NCBI GenBank assembly: GCA_035946575.1
Contig: DASYZG010000104.1
Span: 1-64,000 of the forward strand
Origin: Gp13-AA77 sp035946575
Lineage (GTDB): Bacteria > Acidobacteriota > Terriglobia > UBA7540
DNA length: 64,000 bases
Reading direction: 5' to 3'
A program made the position numbers and the translations under genes. The notes beneath the pieces were generated by a model that was not told the origin of the DNA, did no database searches, and saw nothing but the letters and a program-made list of their open reading frames with translations. This document shows, piece after piece, positions 46,066-54,378 of the stretch. Positions within the stretch are counted from its first letter, which is position 1. Each line of letters starts with the position of its first letter.

Positions 46066-48588
46066 CTAATTCCGAGGTGGCGCTCCCGAGGATGACGAGT
46101 TTCCGGCCGGGGCGGCGTTCGTGACCGTGCTCGCGGCGCGCTCGCGGCCTTCAACCCGGAGTTCGAGGGGAGCGGACGGGTGGAAGGTCGAGGCGTTTGA
46201 CTCCACCTGGCCCACGACGTAGATCGGCTGCTCGACGGGTTTGGCCCAGTCCTCGGCGCGCAGGGTGAAGGTGCGCGTGGTCTGGGTTTCGGTCACGAGC
46301 ACGCCGTTCAGCCCGACGTTGACCACGCGCACGCCGGGCGGCAGGTTGGCGACGAAGCAGGGGACGCGTCCCTTGAACCCGTTCTCACGTTCCACGCGCA
46401 GCGTGACCCGGACTTCCCGGCCAGGCGAGATGACTACATGTGTAGGCTCTGCAGTAACCATCACATCGGGCGGCGGGATGATGGCAGCAAGCTGCAGGGG
46501 AGCGGCGGGGTTGGCGCGGCGGACGACTTCCCGGCCGTCCACGCGCGCGCGCCCCACGATCTCGATGGGCGCGGGCGGCGCATTCTCGGAAGCATCGGAA
46601 GCGGCCGCGAGAATCACCTCGGTCGAGTCCTGACCGGCGGCGATGGTGGCCGGACTCGCCGTGACACCCTGGCGCAATCCTTTGACTTCCACCTCGATCG
46701 GGCCCTGGTAGCCCAAGAGCCGGTCGGCCCTCACCTCGACCGGAACCGATCCGCCGCGCGGGATGTTGGGATTGTCCGGGTCGGCGGCCAGTTGGAAATC
46801 CGGCGAGGCGTCGCGCACCGTGAGCCGATAGGCGAAATCAGGCCCCTGCAGGTTGCGGACGTCGGCGAGGTGCAGGATGTAATCGGCGTCGCGCGGGGCG
46901 ACGAAGCCGAGCCGTGAATCGGCGCCGTAGCCCGGGCCGCCATCATCGTTCCGCCAGGTCACGTGAAACACCGGAAGGCCGTTGGGAGGGAGGTCCGCGT
47001 CCGGTGGCAGGATCTGCGCCTTGTAAACGGGTGTATTCACGGCGTGCGCGTCCGGCGATGTCCCGAGGAAGGCCTGGCGCAAACCCTCGATGGATTTGAG
47101 GTCCACGTCCGCGTCGGGCTGGTCGGGGACGTTCGCGATCTGGTCCAATTCGTCGCCGACCATCAGGAAGTCGCCTTCGCGCAAGCCGGTGTTGGAGACA
47201 AGCCTGATACCCGTCGTGCGCGAGTCGCGGTCGGAGAGCGTGGTGGTGGTCTCGAGAAGGCAGCGGACGGTGGCGCGCGGGATCGGATTGCCCTGCGCGT
47301 CCAGCACCTCGATTACGGAGTCGAGCGCTGAGCCGAGGCGCGACGCCGCCACGGAAATCGTAAGCCGCTCGCCCTGGCGCGCGTGAAAGCGGAAATAGTC
47401 CTGATCCGGTGGGGCTCCGGCAACGCTGTCGATATGCCCATTGACGGTCGCGGGCAGGGACAGAAGTTGCGCCTGTCCCGGTGAATTGTTGGGCTCCTGC
47501 TCCTGAACCTGGGGTTCGTCGCCCACCGCGAGTTTCACGGTATCGACGGGCTGAGCTGCGCCTGCGGACAAAACCAGCGGAGTGGTGGTCCAGCCGGCGG
47601 TCTCGGCGGGCGGCGTGATCCTGACCTCATGAATCCCACCCAGGTTGACACCTTCGACCCGGACCTCCTGCGCCTTACCGGCAGTTACACCCAGTGGGAA
47701 AACGCTGGTGACGTAAGGCAAGGCTCCCGCGTTCAGGCGATAGAAGTGGTCCGCGCCGCCGCCCTTCTCGCGATCTGAAATCGAGAGTGTGTACGTGCCG
47801 TCGCCAGGGAGCTTCGCGACCAGCACCGCGTCCGGCTTGATGCTGTGCTCGCCCTCGCGCGCCAGGATGGAGCCCGAGGAATCCGCGAGCACAAGCTGCG
47901 AGACCAGTTGGGATCCGAGTTCCGAACCGACGACCTGAGCGACGAACTCCTCGCCGGCGTGGCCTTCGAATTGATAACTGTCCGTGTCGCCGGGCGCCTG
48001 AATCGCGCCCACAATCGTCGCCGGCAGCGTGACCTGCTGCGGAGCACTTGAGTCTGCACCGTCACCGGCGGGCCTCGCGTTCTCGGGAATCTCGGGCAGC
48101 GATCCGATATCGAGCACAGCCATGCCGGAGGTTCCGAGCGGGGTCTGGACGCGGAACCAGTGAAGGCCCGGCGCGACGTCCCTGGCGACCGTCACTTCGA
48201 GCCTGGCGGTCTGCTTCTTGCCGAGCGGCACCTGCGCGCCCAGATCGACGCCGGCGCGGGGTCCGGTGATCTTCTCCGGTACATCGGTCACGCCGGTCAC
48301 GCGGGCGGTGATACCCGGTGCGTCGAAGATGACGTCTTTGGCGCCGGCGAGATTCCTGCCGTCAAGCGTGAAGGTAGCCGTGGTGCCGCGCTCCATGCCG
48401 GCGGGCCAGACTTTGGAGATCGTGGGTGGGATGATGGGCTCGCCGGCAGCCAGAGCTTGGGTTAAAGCGCCGGGCAGAAGGACCGCGACAAGGGCGCAAA
48501 TGAGGCCAATTTTAGTGCAAAATACGTCAAAATCGGCGCCGAATGGTCGATTTTTGAACCCTATTCCTGGGGCTAAACCCTTGGACAT
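46066..48588 (-). CDS. Exported protein with IPT/TIG-like and PPC domains
   Basis: An 840-aa exported protein. A signal segment (IGLICALVAVLLPGALTQALA) ends near residue 47, followed by an IPT/TIG-like domain (PTISKVWPAGMERGTTATFTLDGRNLAGA) and two pre-peptidase C-terminal (PPC) domains (GDTDSYQFEGHAGEEFVAQV near 195, PPDQDYFRFHARQGERLTISV near 388). The rest is beta-rich. Such proteins accompany DUF1549/DUF1553 and DUF1501 genes in Planctomycetes and Acidobacteria. The first ~25 residues (KGLAPGIGFKNRPFGADFDVF) look like translated repeat words, so the true start could be internal; AGAGG seven bases upstream nevertheless supports the ATG. Confidence 0.82.
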   Translation of the reverse strand: MSKGLAPGIGFKNRPFGADFDVFCTKIGLICALVAVLLPGALTQALAAGEPIIPPTISKVWPAGMERGTTATFTLDGRNLAGAKDVIFDAPGITARVTGVTDVPEKITGPRAGVDLGAQVPLGKKQTARLEVTVARDVAPGLHWFRVQTPLGTSGMAVLDIGSLPEIPENARPAGDGADSSAPQQVTLPATIVGAIQAPGDTDSYQFEGHAGEEFVAQVVGSELGSQLVSQLVLADSSGSILAREGEHSIKPDAVLVAKLPGDGTYTLSISDREKGGGADHFYRLNAGALPYVTSVFPLGVTAGKAQEVRVEGVNLGGIHEVRITPPAETAGWTTTPLVLSAGAAQPVDTVKLAVGDEPQVQEQEPNNSPGQAQLLSLPATVNGHIDSVAGAPPDQDYFRFHARQGERLTISVAASRLGSALDSVIEVLDAQGNPIPRATVRCLLETTTTLSDRDSRTTGIRLVSNTGLREGDFLMVGDELDQIANVPDQPDADVDLKSIEGLRQAFLGTSPDAHAVNTPVYKAQILPPDADLPPNGLPVFHVTWRNDDGGPGYGADSRLGFVAPRDADYILHLADVRNLQGPDFAYRLTVRDASPDFQLAADPDNPNIPRGGSVPVEVRADRLLGYQGPIEVEVKGLRQGVTASPATIAAGQDSTEVILAAASDASENAPPAPIEIVGRARVDGREVVRRANPAAPLQLAAIIPPPDVMVTAEPTHVVISPGREVRVTLRVERENGFKGRVPCFVANLPPGVRVVNVGLNGVLVTETQTTRTFTLRAEDWAKPVEQPIYVVGQVESNASTFHPSAPLELRVEGRERAASTVTNAAPAGNSSSSGAPPRN

Positions 48589-48700
48589 CAGTAACCTCTT
48601 GGCTTTGACGAGGTAACTACATTTATTTTCAGTAACCTAACGGCTTTGACGCCCTATGAAAAATGGAAGCGTCTGTAAAATCAGTAACATGATGGCTTCG
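48589..48700. repeat. Three CAGTAAC direct repeats
   Basis: CAGTAACCTCTTGGCTTTGACG (48589), a near copy at 48630 and a shorter CAGTAACATGATGGCTTCG at 48682; spacing 41 and 52 bases. The first overlaps the ribosome site of the PPC protein gene on the minus strand. They could be operator sites or repeat decay. Confidence 0.5.
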
Positions 48701-49108
48701 TTTTTTCGAAAAGTACCCCCCTTTCCGCTTGCTGGCGAATGAAAGGCAAAACTGCCGGGGTTCCGCCGTTGGCGCCTGCCTGTTATCAGAAAAAACCGAG
48801 ACACAGAGTTTACGCGGAGCTTCATGGTCGCGTTCTTTGAGCCTTGGAGTACGGAGAGCGCAGCAGGCTGACGCTTGAGTTTTGTCGAACCAGAGAACTC
48901 TGTGCTTTCCGTATCAGAGAAAAGGTGAGACACGAGCGTTAAATGGCTCTGTGCCCTCTGTATCTCAGCTTCGGAGCTTACGGACAAGGCGGGAGCTTCG
49001 TTGCTCGCCACCGGCCGCATGCCACCAGCGGTTTCTTCCTGTTGCGGAGTCCCTTGGACGACCATGGCGTAATTACCGCCTCTACACACACAGTATACTC
49101 CCGAGTAC
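48701..49108. other. Spacer with decayed CACGGAG-type words
   Basis: Words such as GAGACACAGAG, CTCTGTGCTTTCC and CTCTGTGCCCTCTGTA recur between 48790 and 48970. No gene or clear hairpin is seen. Confidence 0.45.
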
Positions 49109-50563
49109 CTACTTCGATTCGCTTTTGACGCCTGATTTTTGCACGGCCGCCGTATTCAGTTCGCCGGCGACGAGCGCGCTGTAGACGCTCAGGCTGCCGT
49201 CATACCTTCCCGCCGCCAACAGTCTCCCATCGGGGCTCATCCCCAGCGTCTGAACCCAGTCCGGTTGATGGTCGATCACCCGGATCGGATTCAGCGTGGC
49301 CGCGTCGCGGAAGCGGATCGATCCGTCGGCGGAACTGGTGATGATCGTCTTGCCGTCCGGGGACCAGACCAGCGCCAGAATGCTGTCCTCGTCGGCGATG
49401 AGGGACTGGACCAGGTGCCCGTCGTTCTCGCCGAGGCGCCAAACGTAGATGGTCTTGTCGTATCCGGCCGCGGCGATCTCATCGCCCGAAGGCGAATACG
49501 CCAGGCTGTTCAGACCGTCGGAGGCGTCGCTCAAGGTGTAAAGGCGCTGGCCGGTGGCGACATCCCAGATTTTCACGGTGCGATCCTGCGAAGCCGAGGC
49601 CAGGCGCTTGCCGTCGGGGCTGAAGGCGACCGCGAAGACGGCGTCGATGTGGTCCTGCAGCGTCTTCAACTCGCCGCCGCTGGCAGCATCCCACAGCTTG
49701 ATGCTCTTGTCGTAGCTCCCCGAGGCGAGCAGCCTGCCGTCGGGGCTCCAGGCCACCGAATAGACGCAGTCCTTGTGACCTTTGAGCGTGCGGACCAGGG
49801 CGTGCGAGGCCACGTCCCAGATCCTGATCTCGCCGCTCTGCTGGCAGGGCCCGCCGGCGGCGGCGAGCAGCTTGCCGTCGGGGCTGAAGGCGAGCGAACG
49901 GACGTAGTCAGCGTGGCCGGAGAGCGTGGCGATCACATGCTCGGCGGGCGCGGACGCTGGCGCGCTGCCCGCGTTTCCGGGAAAGTCTCGCTTATTTACG
50001 GGGTCGATCAGCTGCACCTTCCGGTAGCTGCCGATCGCCAGCAGCTTGCCGTCAGGGGAGAATCTGACCGACGACACCGGTGAGACGACGGGCACCTGCG
50101 GCTTGATGTCCGGAATCGGGGTCGGTTGCAGGTTCGCGTCGCGGTGCGCCCCTACCGTATTGGGCGCGGGTGCAGGGGCGCCGGCGTCGATCCAGGCGGA
50201 GATGGTGGCGATGTCGGCGGCGGGGAGGGGATCGCTGTTGAAGGGCATGCGCGGCTGGATCTTGCCCTCGAGCATTTCGATCAGGCGGCTTTCGTTGGCC
50301 TTGCCGGGAAGGATCACGGGGCCATGCGCGCCGCCCTTCATCAGGGAGTCGTAACTCTGCATGACGAGTCCGCCCATCTTGGCGGCGGCGGAGTGGCAGG
50401 CGAGACAGTTCTTCCGGAGGATGGGGGCGACTTGGGTGCCAAATGCCGGTGGCTGACCCTCGCTGTCGGCTGCCGGCGAGGTGATCTCTGTGCCGAGTAC
50501 CGCGGATACCATCAGCAGCATTGCCATGCCGACAGCGAACGCGGCTCGCAGAAGAATATTCAC
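49109..50563 (-). CDS. Exported c-type cytochrome with seven WD40 repeats
   Basis: About 484 aa. A signal peptide (ILLRAAFAVGMAMLLMVSAVLG) precedes a planctomycete-type cytochrome c domain with CLACH (about residues 53-57 here) and GGAHGPVILPGKANESRLIEML. Seven WD40 repeats follow (SVRFSPDGKLLAIGSY through LGMSPDGRLLAAGRYDG), forming one seven-bladed propeller. The frame is open to an ATG at 50656 overlapping the relic upstream, but that stretch (residues HHREHGEHRG) is translated CACGGAG-type repeat, so a later GTG (50566/50563) or the ATG at 50527 is more plausible. Haem attachment puts it in the periplasm; it belongs to the DUF1501/DUF1553 set. Confidence 0.8.
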   Translation of the reverse strand: MNILLRAAFAVGMAMLLMVSAVLGTEITSPAADSEGQPPAFGTQVAPILRKNCLACHSAAAKMGGLVMQSYDSLMKGGAHGPVILPGKANESRLIEMLEGKIQPRMPFNSDPLPAADIATISAWIDAGAPAPAPNTVGAHRDANLQPTPIPDIKPQVPVVSPVSSVRFSPDGKLLAIGSYRKVQLIDPVNKRDFPGNAGSAPASAPAEHVIATLSGHADYVRSLAFSPDGKLLAAAGGPCQQSGEIRIWDVASHALVRTLKGHKDCVYSVAWSPDGRLLASGSYDKSIKLWDAASGGELKTLQDHIDAVFAVAFSPDGKRLASASQDRTVKIWDVATGQRLYTLSDASDGLNSLAYSPSGDEIAAAGYDKTIYVWRLGENDGHLVQSLIADEDSILALVWSPDGKTIITSSADGSIRFRDAATLNPIRVIDHQPDWVQTLGMSPDGRLLAAGRYDGSLSVYSALVAGELNTAAVQKSGVKSESK

Positions 50564-50640
50564 CACGGAGGACACGGGGGACACAGAGGCGTGCTTTCTC
50601 TGTGCTCCTCTGTGTTCTCCGTGCTCTCTGTGGTGCAAGT
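50562..50640. repeat. CACGGAG-type hairpin
   Basis: CACCACGGAGGACACGG and its inverted partner TCTCCGTGCTCTCTGTGGTG flank a CTTTCTC loop. Five related hairpins lie at 4034-4118, 51049-51130, 53800-53888 and 54300-54372, with decayed words at 21815-21862 and 48790-48970. Confidence 0.7.
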
Positions 50641-50642
50641 TT

Positions 50643-51034
50643 TCAGAGGGTTCCATTGATAAACCGGCGTATGCCGTCTTTCATCATCACCACGTTGAAA
50701 TTAATCAGTAACCCGACCTTGCACCCTAAGAGCTTCAGGTAAGAGATCACTTGCGCATCGTGTATGGGCGCAAGGGCTTCAACAGATTTCACTTCTACTA
50801 CCACGCTTCGCTCCACCAAGATGTCAATTCGATATCCGCAGTCGAGCCTCACCTGGTCATATACGACCGGCGGGGCTTCTGAAGCTCCATAGCAAGCCCG
50901 AGCTTTGCCAGTTCATATGCGAGGCACGCTTCGTACGCCGACTCCAACAACCCCGGTCCGAGCGTTCGGTGGACTTGAATAGCTCTGCCGATGATTGCCT
51001 CGGTCAGGCTGTTCAGCCGTTCCCGTTCGGTCAT
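50643..51034 (-). pseudogene. GxxExxxR protein (PD-(D/E)XK-like), frameshifted
   Basis: The first part (TEAIIGRAIQVHRTLGPGLLESAYEACLAYELAKLGL) carries the GPGLLESAYE motif of GxxExxxR proteins; the second part (RLDCGYRIDILVERSVVVEVKSVEAL...YLKLLGCKVGLLINF) is the rest of the same protein in another frame. The break is at a C-run (GGGG on the plus strand, 50872-50875): adding one C would restore KPPPVVYDQVRLDCGYRID. Either a real mutation or a homopolymer sequencing error. It sits between CACGGAG-type hairpins on both sides. Confidence 0.8.
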
Positions 51035-51048
51035 GGGACGTGGTCACT

Positions 51049-51130
51049 CTTCGTGGCCTCTGTGCCCTCCGTGGTAAATGCCTTGTGCTTGAAAAAGCTA
51101 CTCACCACAGAGGACACGGAGACCACGGAG
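51049..51130. repeat. CACGGAG-type hairpin
   Basis: GGCCTCTGTGCCCTCCGTGG pairs with CACCACAGAGGACACGGAG around a TTGAAAAAGC centre. It separates the GxxExxxR relic from the DUF1549/DUF1553 gene. Confidence 0.65.
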
Positions 51131-51141
51131 TCCGTGGAGGA

Positions 51142-53784
51142 TCAGTGATTAAACATGAACTCCTCGCCCGTGAGCAGCGCCCAGCTCATGTCTACCAGCG
51201 CCGCGCGGCGAGGATTCTGCACCCCGGGGACCTTCTGTTGTTCCGCGGCCTGGAGCCCATTCACCAACTCCGTCCGCTCGCTGGCGGTCGGATAACGGCT
51301 CAAGGCGGCGAGATAGAGATAATTCACGATCTCCTCATCCGAGAATCCCAGCTTCAGCAGCATGTCGATGGTCCCGCCGGTTGCGCGCAGCTTGTCGTTC
51401 AAGGTGTCGCCGTTGATGATGTGCAGCGCCTGGGTGATCGTCGGAACCGAGGTGCGCTCGCTCTCGCGCGTCTGCTCCCGCGGCGGGCGCCCGAAGGCGT
51501 CGAGGAAATAGGACTTCACGGCGGTGTCCGGCAATTGGAGCGCCCGCATGCCCACCGGATAGCCGTCGAATTTCTCGGGCTGCTGCGTGACCTGCGAATA
51601 GGCGTCGAGCAGGACCTCGGCCGGCAGACGCTTGATGACGTAATGCGACCCGAACTTGTCGTCGTCGGCGTTCTCTTTCAGCGGCTGGGACGAAGTCTGA
51701 TACGTCGCCGACTGCATGATGGTGCGGATCAGGCAATCGATATCGAAGTGATGCGCCACAAAATCGGCCGTGAGCGCATTGAGCAATTCGTCGTTGGTGG
51801 AGGGATTGGTGGCGCGCAGATCGTCCACCGGCTCGACCAGTCCGCGTCCCATAAAGTTGCGCCAGACGCGATTCACGATATTGCGCGCGAAGAACGGATT
51901 CGCGGGCGAAGTGAGCCAGTTCGCAAAGTAGACGCGCGTGTCGCCCGTCGCCCCCATCGGCAATGCCTGGGCGTCGAGCGGCTTGGGCGGCAGCACCATC
52001 ATGAAGCGGTCGTCGGTGAACTCGCCGGTCTGGGCCGAATAGACGGTGACGTCGTTGAACAGCGGGCCCACGCCGGCCCGGGAGCCGCCGGGGCCGTAGG
52101 TCTTCAGGCGCACGCGCGCGAACAGGTTCGCCATGCCGTAGTAATCCTTCTGAGTCCATTTGGCCAGCGGATGATTGTGGCAGTGCGCGCAAGTGATGGT
52201 GATGCCGAGAAACGCCTGGGCCACGTTCTCGGAGGTGTCGAGCGGGTCGCGATGGACAATCCAATAATTCGCGGCGCCGTTCTGGTCGGTATTGCCGGTG
52301 GCCGTGATGATCTCGCGGACGAACTGGTTCCAGGGCTTGTCAGCTTTGACGCTCGCGCGAATCCAGTCGTAGTAGCTCCACATCTCGTCGTTCGACAGGC
52401 GATTGCTGGTCACGAGCAGCAGGTCCGACCACTTGTAGGCCCAATAGTCGACGAATTCCGGCCGCTTCATGATCGACTCGATCAGGCGGTCGCGCTTGCC
52501 GGGCGAGGTGTCCTGGAGAAAGCTCTCCACCTCGCCGCGCGTGGGCAGGATGCCGGCGGCATCGAGATAGGCGCGGCGGATGAATTCGCTGTCGGACGCG
52601 GGATGCGACGGAGGGATATGCAGCAGGGCGAGATGTTTGAGGATGTCGTCGTCGATGTAGCTGTGCCGCGGCGCGTTCTTGAAGACGGCCTGGTCGAGAT
52701 CGTAGGGGAACGGAATTCGCATGCGGGCGAAGGTCACGTGGCTTTGATACCAGACGGTGACCGGCGCTTCGCCGTAACTGTGCATGGTGACGTGGCCGCC
52801 CGGGTCCACGGTGGCCACGCCTTCGTCGCCGCTGTCGAACTTGGCCCAGCGAGTCACGTCGCGGCTGCTGCCGTCCGAAAACTTCGCCATCACGACCAGT
52901 TGCTGGCTGGCGCCGGGCTCGAGCGACGCCTCCTGCGGCAGCACTTCGATCGAGGTCACGCGCGCGTCGGAATCAAGGGGAGGCGGCATGCCGTCCGCAA
53001 TCCAGCCCGAGATCGCCTGATACTCCGGCGAGCCCACGTCGAATCGATGCCCGCCGCCGTGCGGGATGGTCAACGTGGGCTTGAGCAGGATCAGGCTTTT
53101 CGCCGGCTCCATGCGATCGGTGCGCCGGGCGAGCGCCTGGTGCGTCAGGGTGTAGTAGTCAGTCTCGGGATCGTAGCCGCGCAGGGTGAGCTTGAACCCG
53201 TTCTTGCCGGCGGCCGCGCCATGGCAGGGTCCGGAGTTGCAGCCGACCTTCGTCATCACCGGCAGAACGTCGTTGCGGAAGCTCCAGGGCGCGGGCGTGG
53301 AGAATCCTTGCACGGCGACAGTCGCCGAGGCCCGATGGCCGCGCAGCGTGGCGATGAGCGTCGCCTGGCCGTCGCCTTGCGGGTGCACCAGGCCGCCCTT
53401 ATCAACACTCGCGACCTGAGCGTGCGAAGAGGCAATTACGGCCGCGGCGGTCAAATCCTCCTGATGGCCATCGGCGAAGGTCGCCTCCACGACCAGTTGC
53501 TGGTTGTAGCGCGGTCCGGCAAAGGCGATGGAGGACGGAAGCAACTCGATTTTCGCCAGGGGAGCCGTGCTGTGGGCCGGGTGCGCGGCGACGGGCTGGA
53601 TATGCCGCGGAACCATTTGCTGCGGCTTCGACATGTCAGACTGGTGGTAAGGGACGTCCTTGCCCGACATCGCGGGCGTCCCCGGGGAGGATCGAACTGG
53701 ATGGTTCTGCGACGCGCGAATCAGAAAAGGGAGGTTAGCGGCGGCAACGATCGCGGCAAGCAGCAAAAAACTGCGGATTTTCAT
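51142..53784 (-). CDS. Exported DUF1549/DUF1553 cytochrome-like protein
   Basis: An 880-aa exported protein. After a signal segment (residues 1-23) come two bacterial Ig-like (BIG2) domains (about 75-160 and 285-365) around an atypical haem-like motif C182-NSGP-C187-H188 (CX4CH), then DUF1549 (about 370-590) with CAHCH at 532-536, and DUF1553 (about 610-860, PANPFFARNIVNRVWRNFMGRGLVEPVDD). The architecture is the planctomycete PSCyt/PSD1 type. Function unknown; electron transfer is possible because of the Cys-His motifs. In many genomes it pairs with a DUF1501 gene, found here at 54379-55758. The start codon lacks a strong ribosome site. Confidence 0.9.
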   Translation of the reverse strand: MKIRSFLLLAAIVAAANLPFLIRASQNHPVRSSPGTPAMSGKDVPYHQSDMSKPQQMVPRHIQPVAAHPAHSTAPLAKIELLPSSIAFAGPRYNQQLVVEATFADGHQEDLTAAAVIASSHAQVASVDKGGLVHPQGDGQATLIATLRGHRASATVAVQGFSTPAPWSFRNDVLPVMTKVGCNSGPCHGAAAGKNGFKLTLRGYDPETDYYTLTHQALARRTDRMEPAKSLILLKPTLTIPHGGGHRFDVGSPEYQAISGWIADGMPPPLDSDARVTSIEVLPQEASLEPGASQQLVVMAKFSDGSSRDVTRWAKFDSGDEGVATVDPGGHVTMHSYGEAPVTVWYQSHVTFARMRIPFPYDLDQAVFKNAPRHSYIDDDILKHLALLHIPPSHPASDSEFIRRAYLDAAGILPTRGEVESFLQDTSPGKRDRLIESIMKRPEFVDYWAYKWSDLLLVTSNRLSNDEMWSYYDWIRASVKADKPWNQFVREIITATGNTDQNGAANYWIVHRDPLDTSENVAQAFLGITITCAHCHNHPLAKWTQKDYYGMANLFARVRLKTYGPGGSRAGVGPLFNDVTVYSAQTGEFTDDRFMMVLPPKPLDAQALPMGATGDTRVYFANWLTSPANPFFARNIVNRVWRNFMGRGLVEPVDDLRATNPSTNDELLNALTADFVAHHFDIDCLIRTIMQSATYQTSSQPLKENADDDKFGSHYVIKRLPAEVLLDAYSQVTQQPEKFDGYPVGMRALQLPDTAVKSYFLDAFGRPPREQTRESERTSVPTITQALHIINGDTLNDKLRATGGTIDMLLKLGFSDEEIVNYLYLAALSRYPTASERTELVNGLQAAEQQKVPGVQNPRRAALVDMSWALLTGEEFMFNH

Positions 53785-53799
53785 CTCATTCTCGACGTC

Positions 53800-53888
53800 T
53801 CCGCGCCCTCGGTGAGTCCTCCGTGTTCTCTGGGTTAAATGCTTTCAACACAGAGAGCACGGAGACTCTCACGGAGGACACAGAGTAG
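53800..53888. repeat. CACGGAG-type hairpin
   Basis: GTCCTCCGTGTTCTCTGGGTTAAATGC and TTTCAACACAGAGAGCACGGAG pair around a GCTTT centre, then CTCACGGAGGACACAGAG extends it. It sits between the DUF1549/DUF1553 gene and the small secreted protein. Confidence 0.7.
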
Positions 53889-53890
53889 CG

Positions 53891-54265
53891 CTACTTCACC
53901 CTCTTGGCGACGTATTCGATTTTCCGGTCGAACCCGGTGATCTCGACGCTGAAATCGATTTCGTCGTTGTCTTTGATCTTGCCGGTGTAATTCACCTTGC
54001 CCTGATTACCCTGGAACTCGACGGTTAGGGTGAAAGTGACCGTGTCGCCGTCGATCTTGCCGCCTTCGATGGTCGACTTGCCGAACATGTCGCTGCTGGT
54101 ATCGCCGGTGAGTTTGTTCCCGTCAACTTTGAAGTTGAACGTCCTCTCCACGCTGCCATTGGGTGTCTGCGCGGTACCCTTCCAGGCGCCGCTGATGTCG
54201 GCCGCGGATGCGGCCACGGCCAGAGACAACATCGCGAGCGGAAGTACAAGGCATCTCTTCGTCAT
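53891..54265 (-). CDS. Small secreted beta-rich protein
   Basis: A 124-aa exported protein with a signal peptide (residues 1-21, ending AASAAD). The mature part starts ISGAWKGTAQTPNGSVERTFNFKVDGNKLTGDTSS and continues as alternating strands, giving a small lipocalin- or DUF-like barrel common in Acidobacteria; no specific function. AGGAG ten bases upstream supports the ATG. Placement between the DUF1549/DUF1553 and DUF1501 genes suggests it belongs to the same exported set. Confidence 0.75.
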   Translation of the reverse strand: MTKRCLVLPLAMLSLAVAASAADISGAWKGTAQTPNGSVERTFNFKVDGNKLTGDTSSDMFGKSTIEGGKIDGDTVTFTLTVEFQGNQGKVNYTGKIKDNDEIDFSVEITGFDRKIEYVAKRVK

Positions 54266-54299
54266 GGTCGGCTCTCTCCTAAAAAGGACTGCGAATTCT

Positions 54300-54372
54300 C
54301 ATTGCTCTGTGGCGGCCTCCGTGTTCTCCGGGTTAAAAGCTTTTAACACAGAGGGCACAGAGAGCACAGAAA
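54300..54372. repeat. CACGGAG-type hairpin
   Basis: GGCCTCCGTGTTCTCCGGGTTAAAAGC and CTTTTAACACAGAGGGCACAGAGAG pair around AAAAGCTTTT. This is the most regular member, with a 10-base palindromic centre. Confidence 0.7.
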
Positions 54373-54378
54373 GGCAGA

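Noticed and set aside
50995..53838. 947-codon plus-strand frame opposite the DUF1549/DUF1553 gene
   Set aside because: Antisense open frame produced by the GC-rich codon bias of the real gene; no domain, signal peptide or ribosome site.
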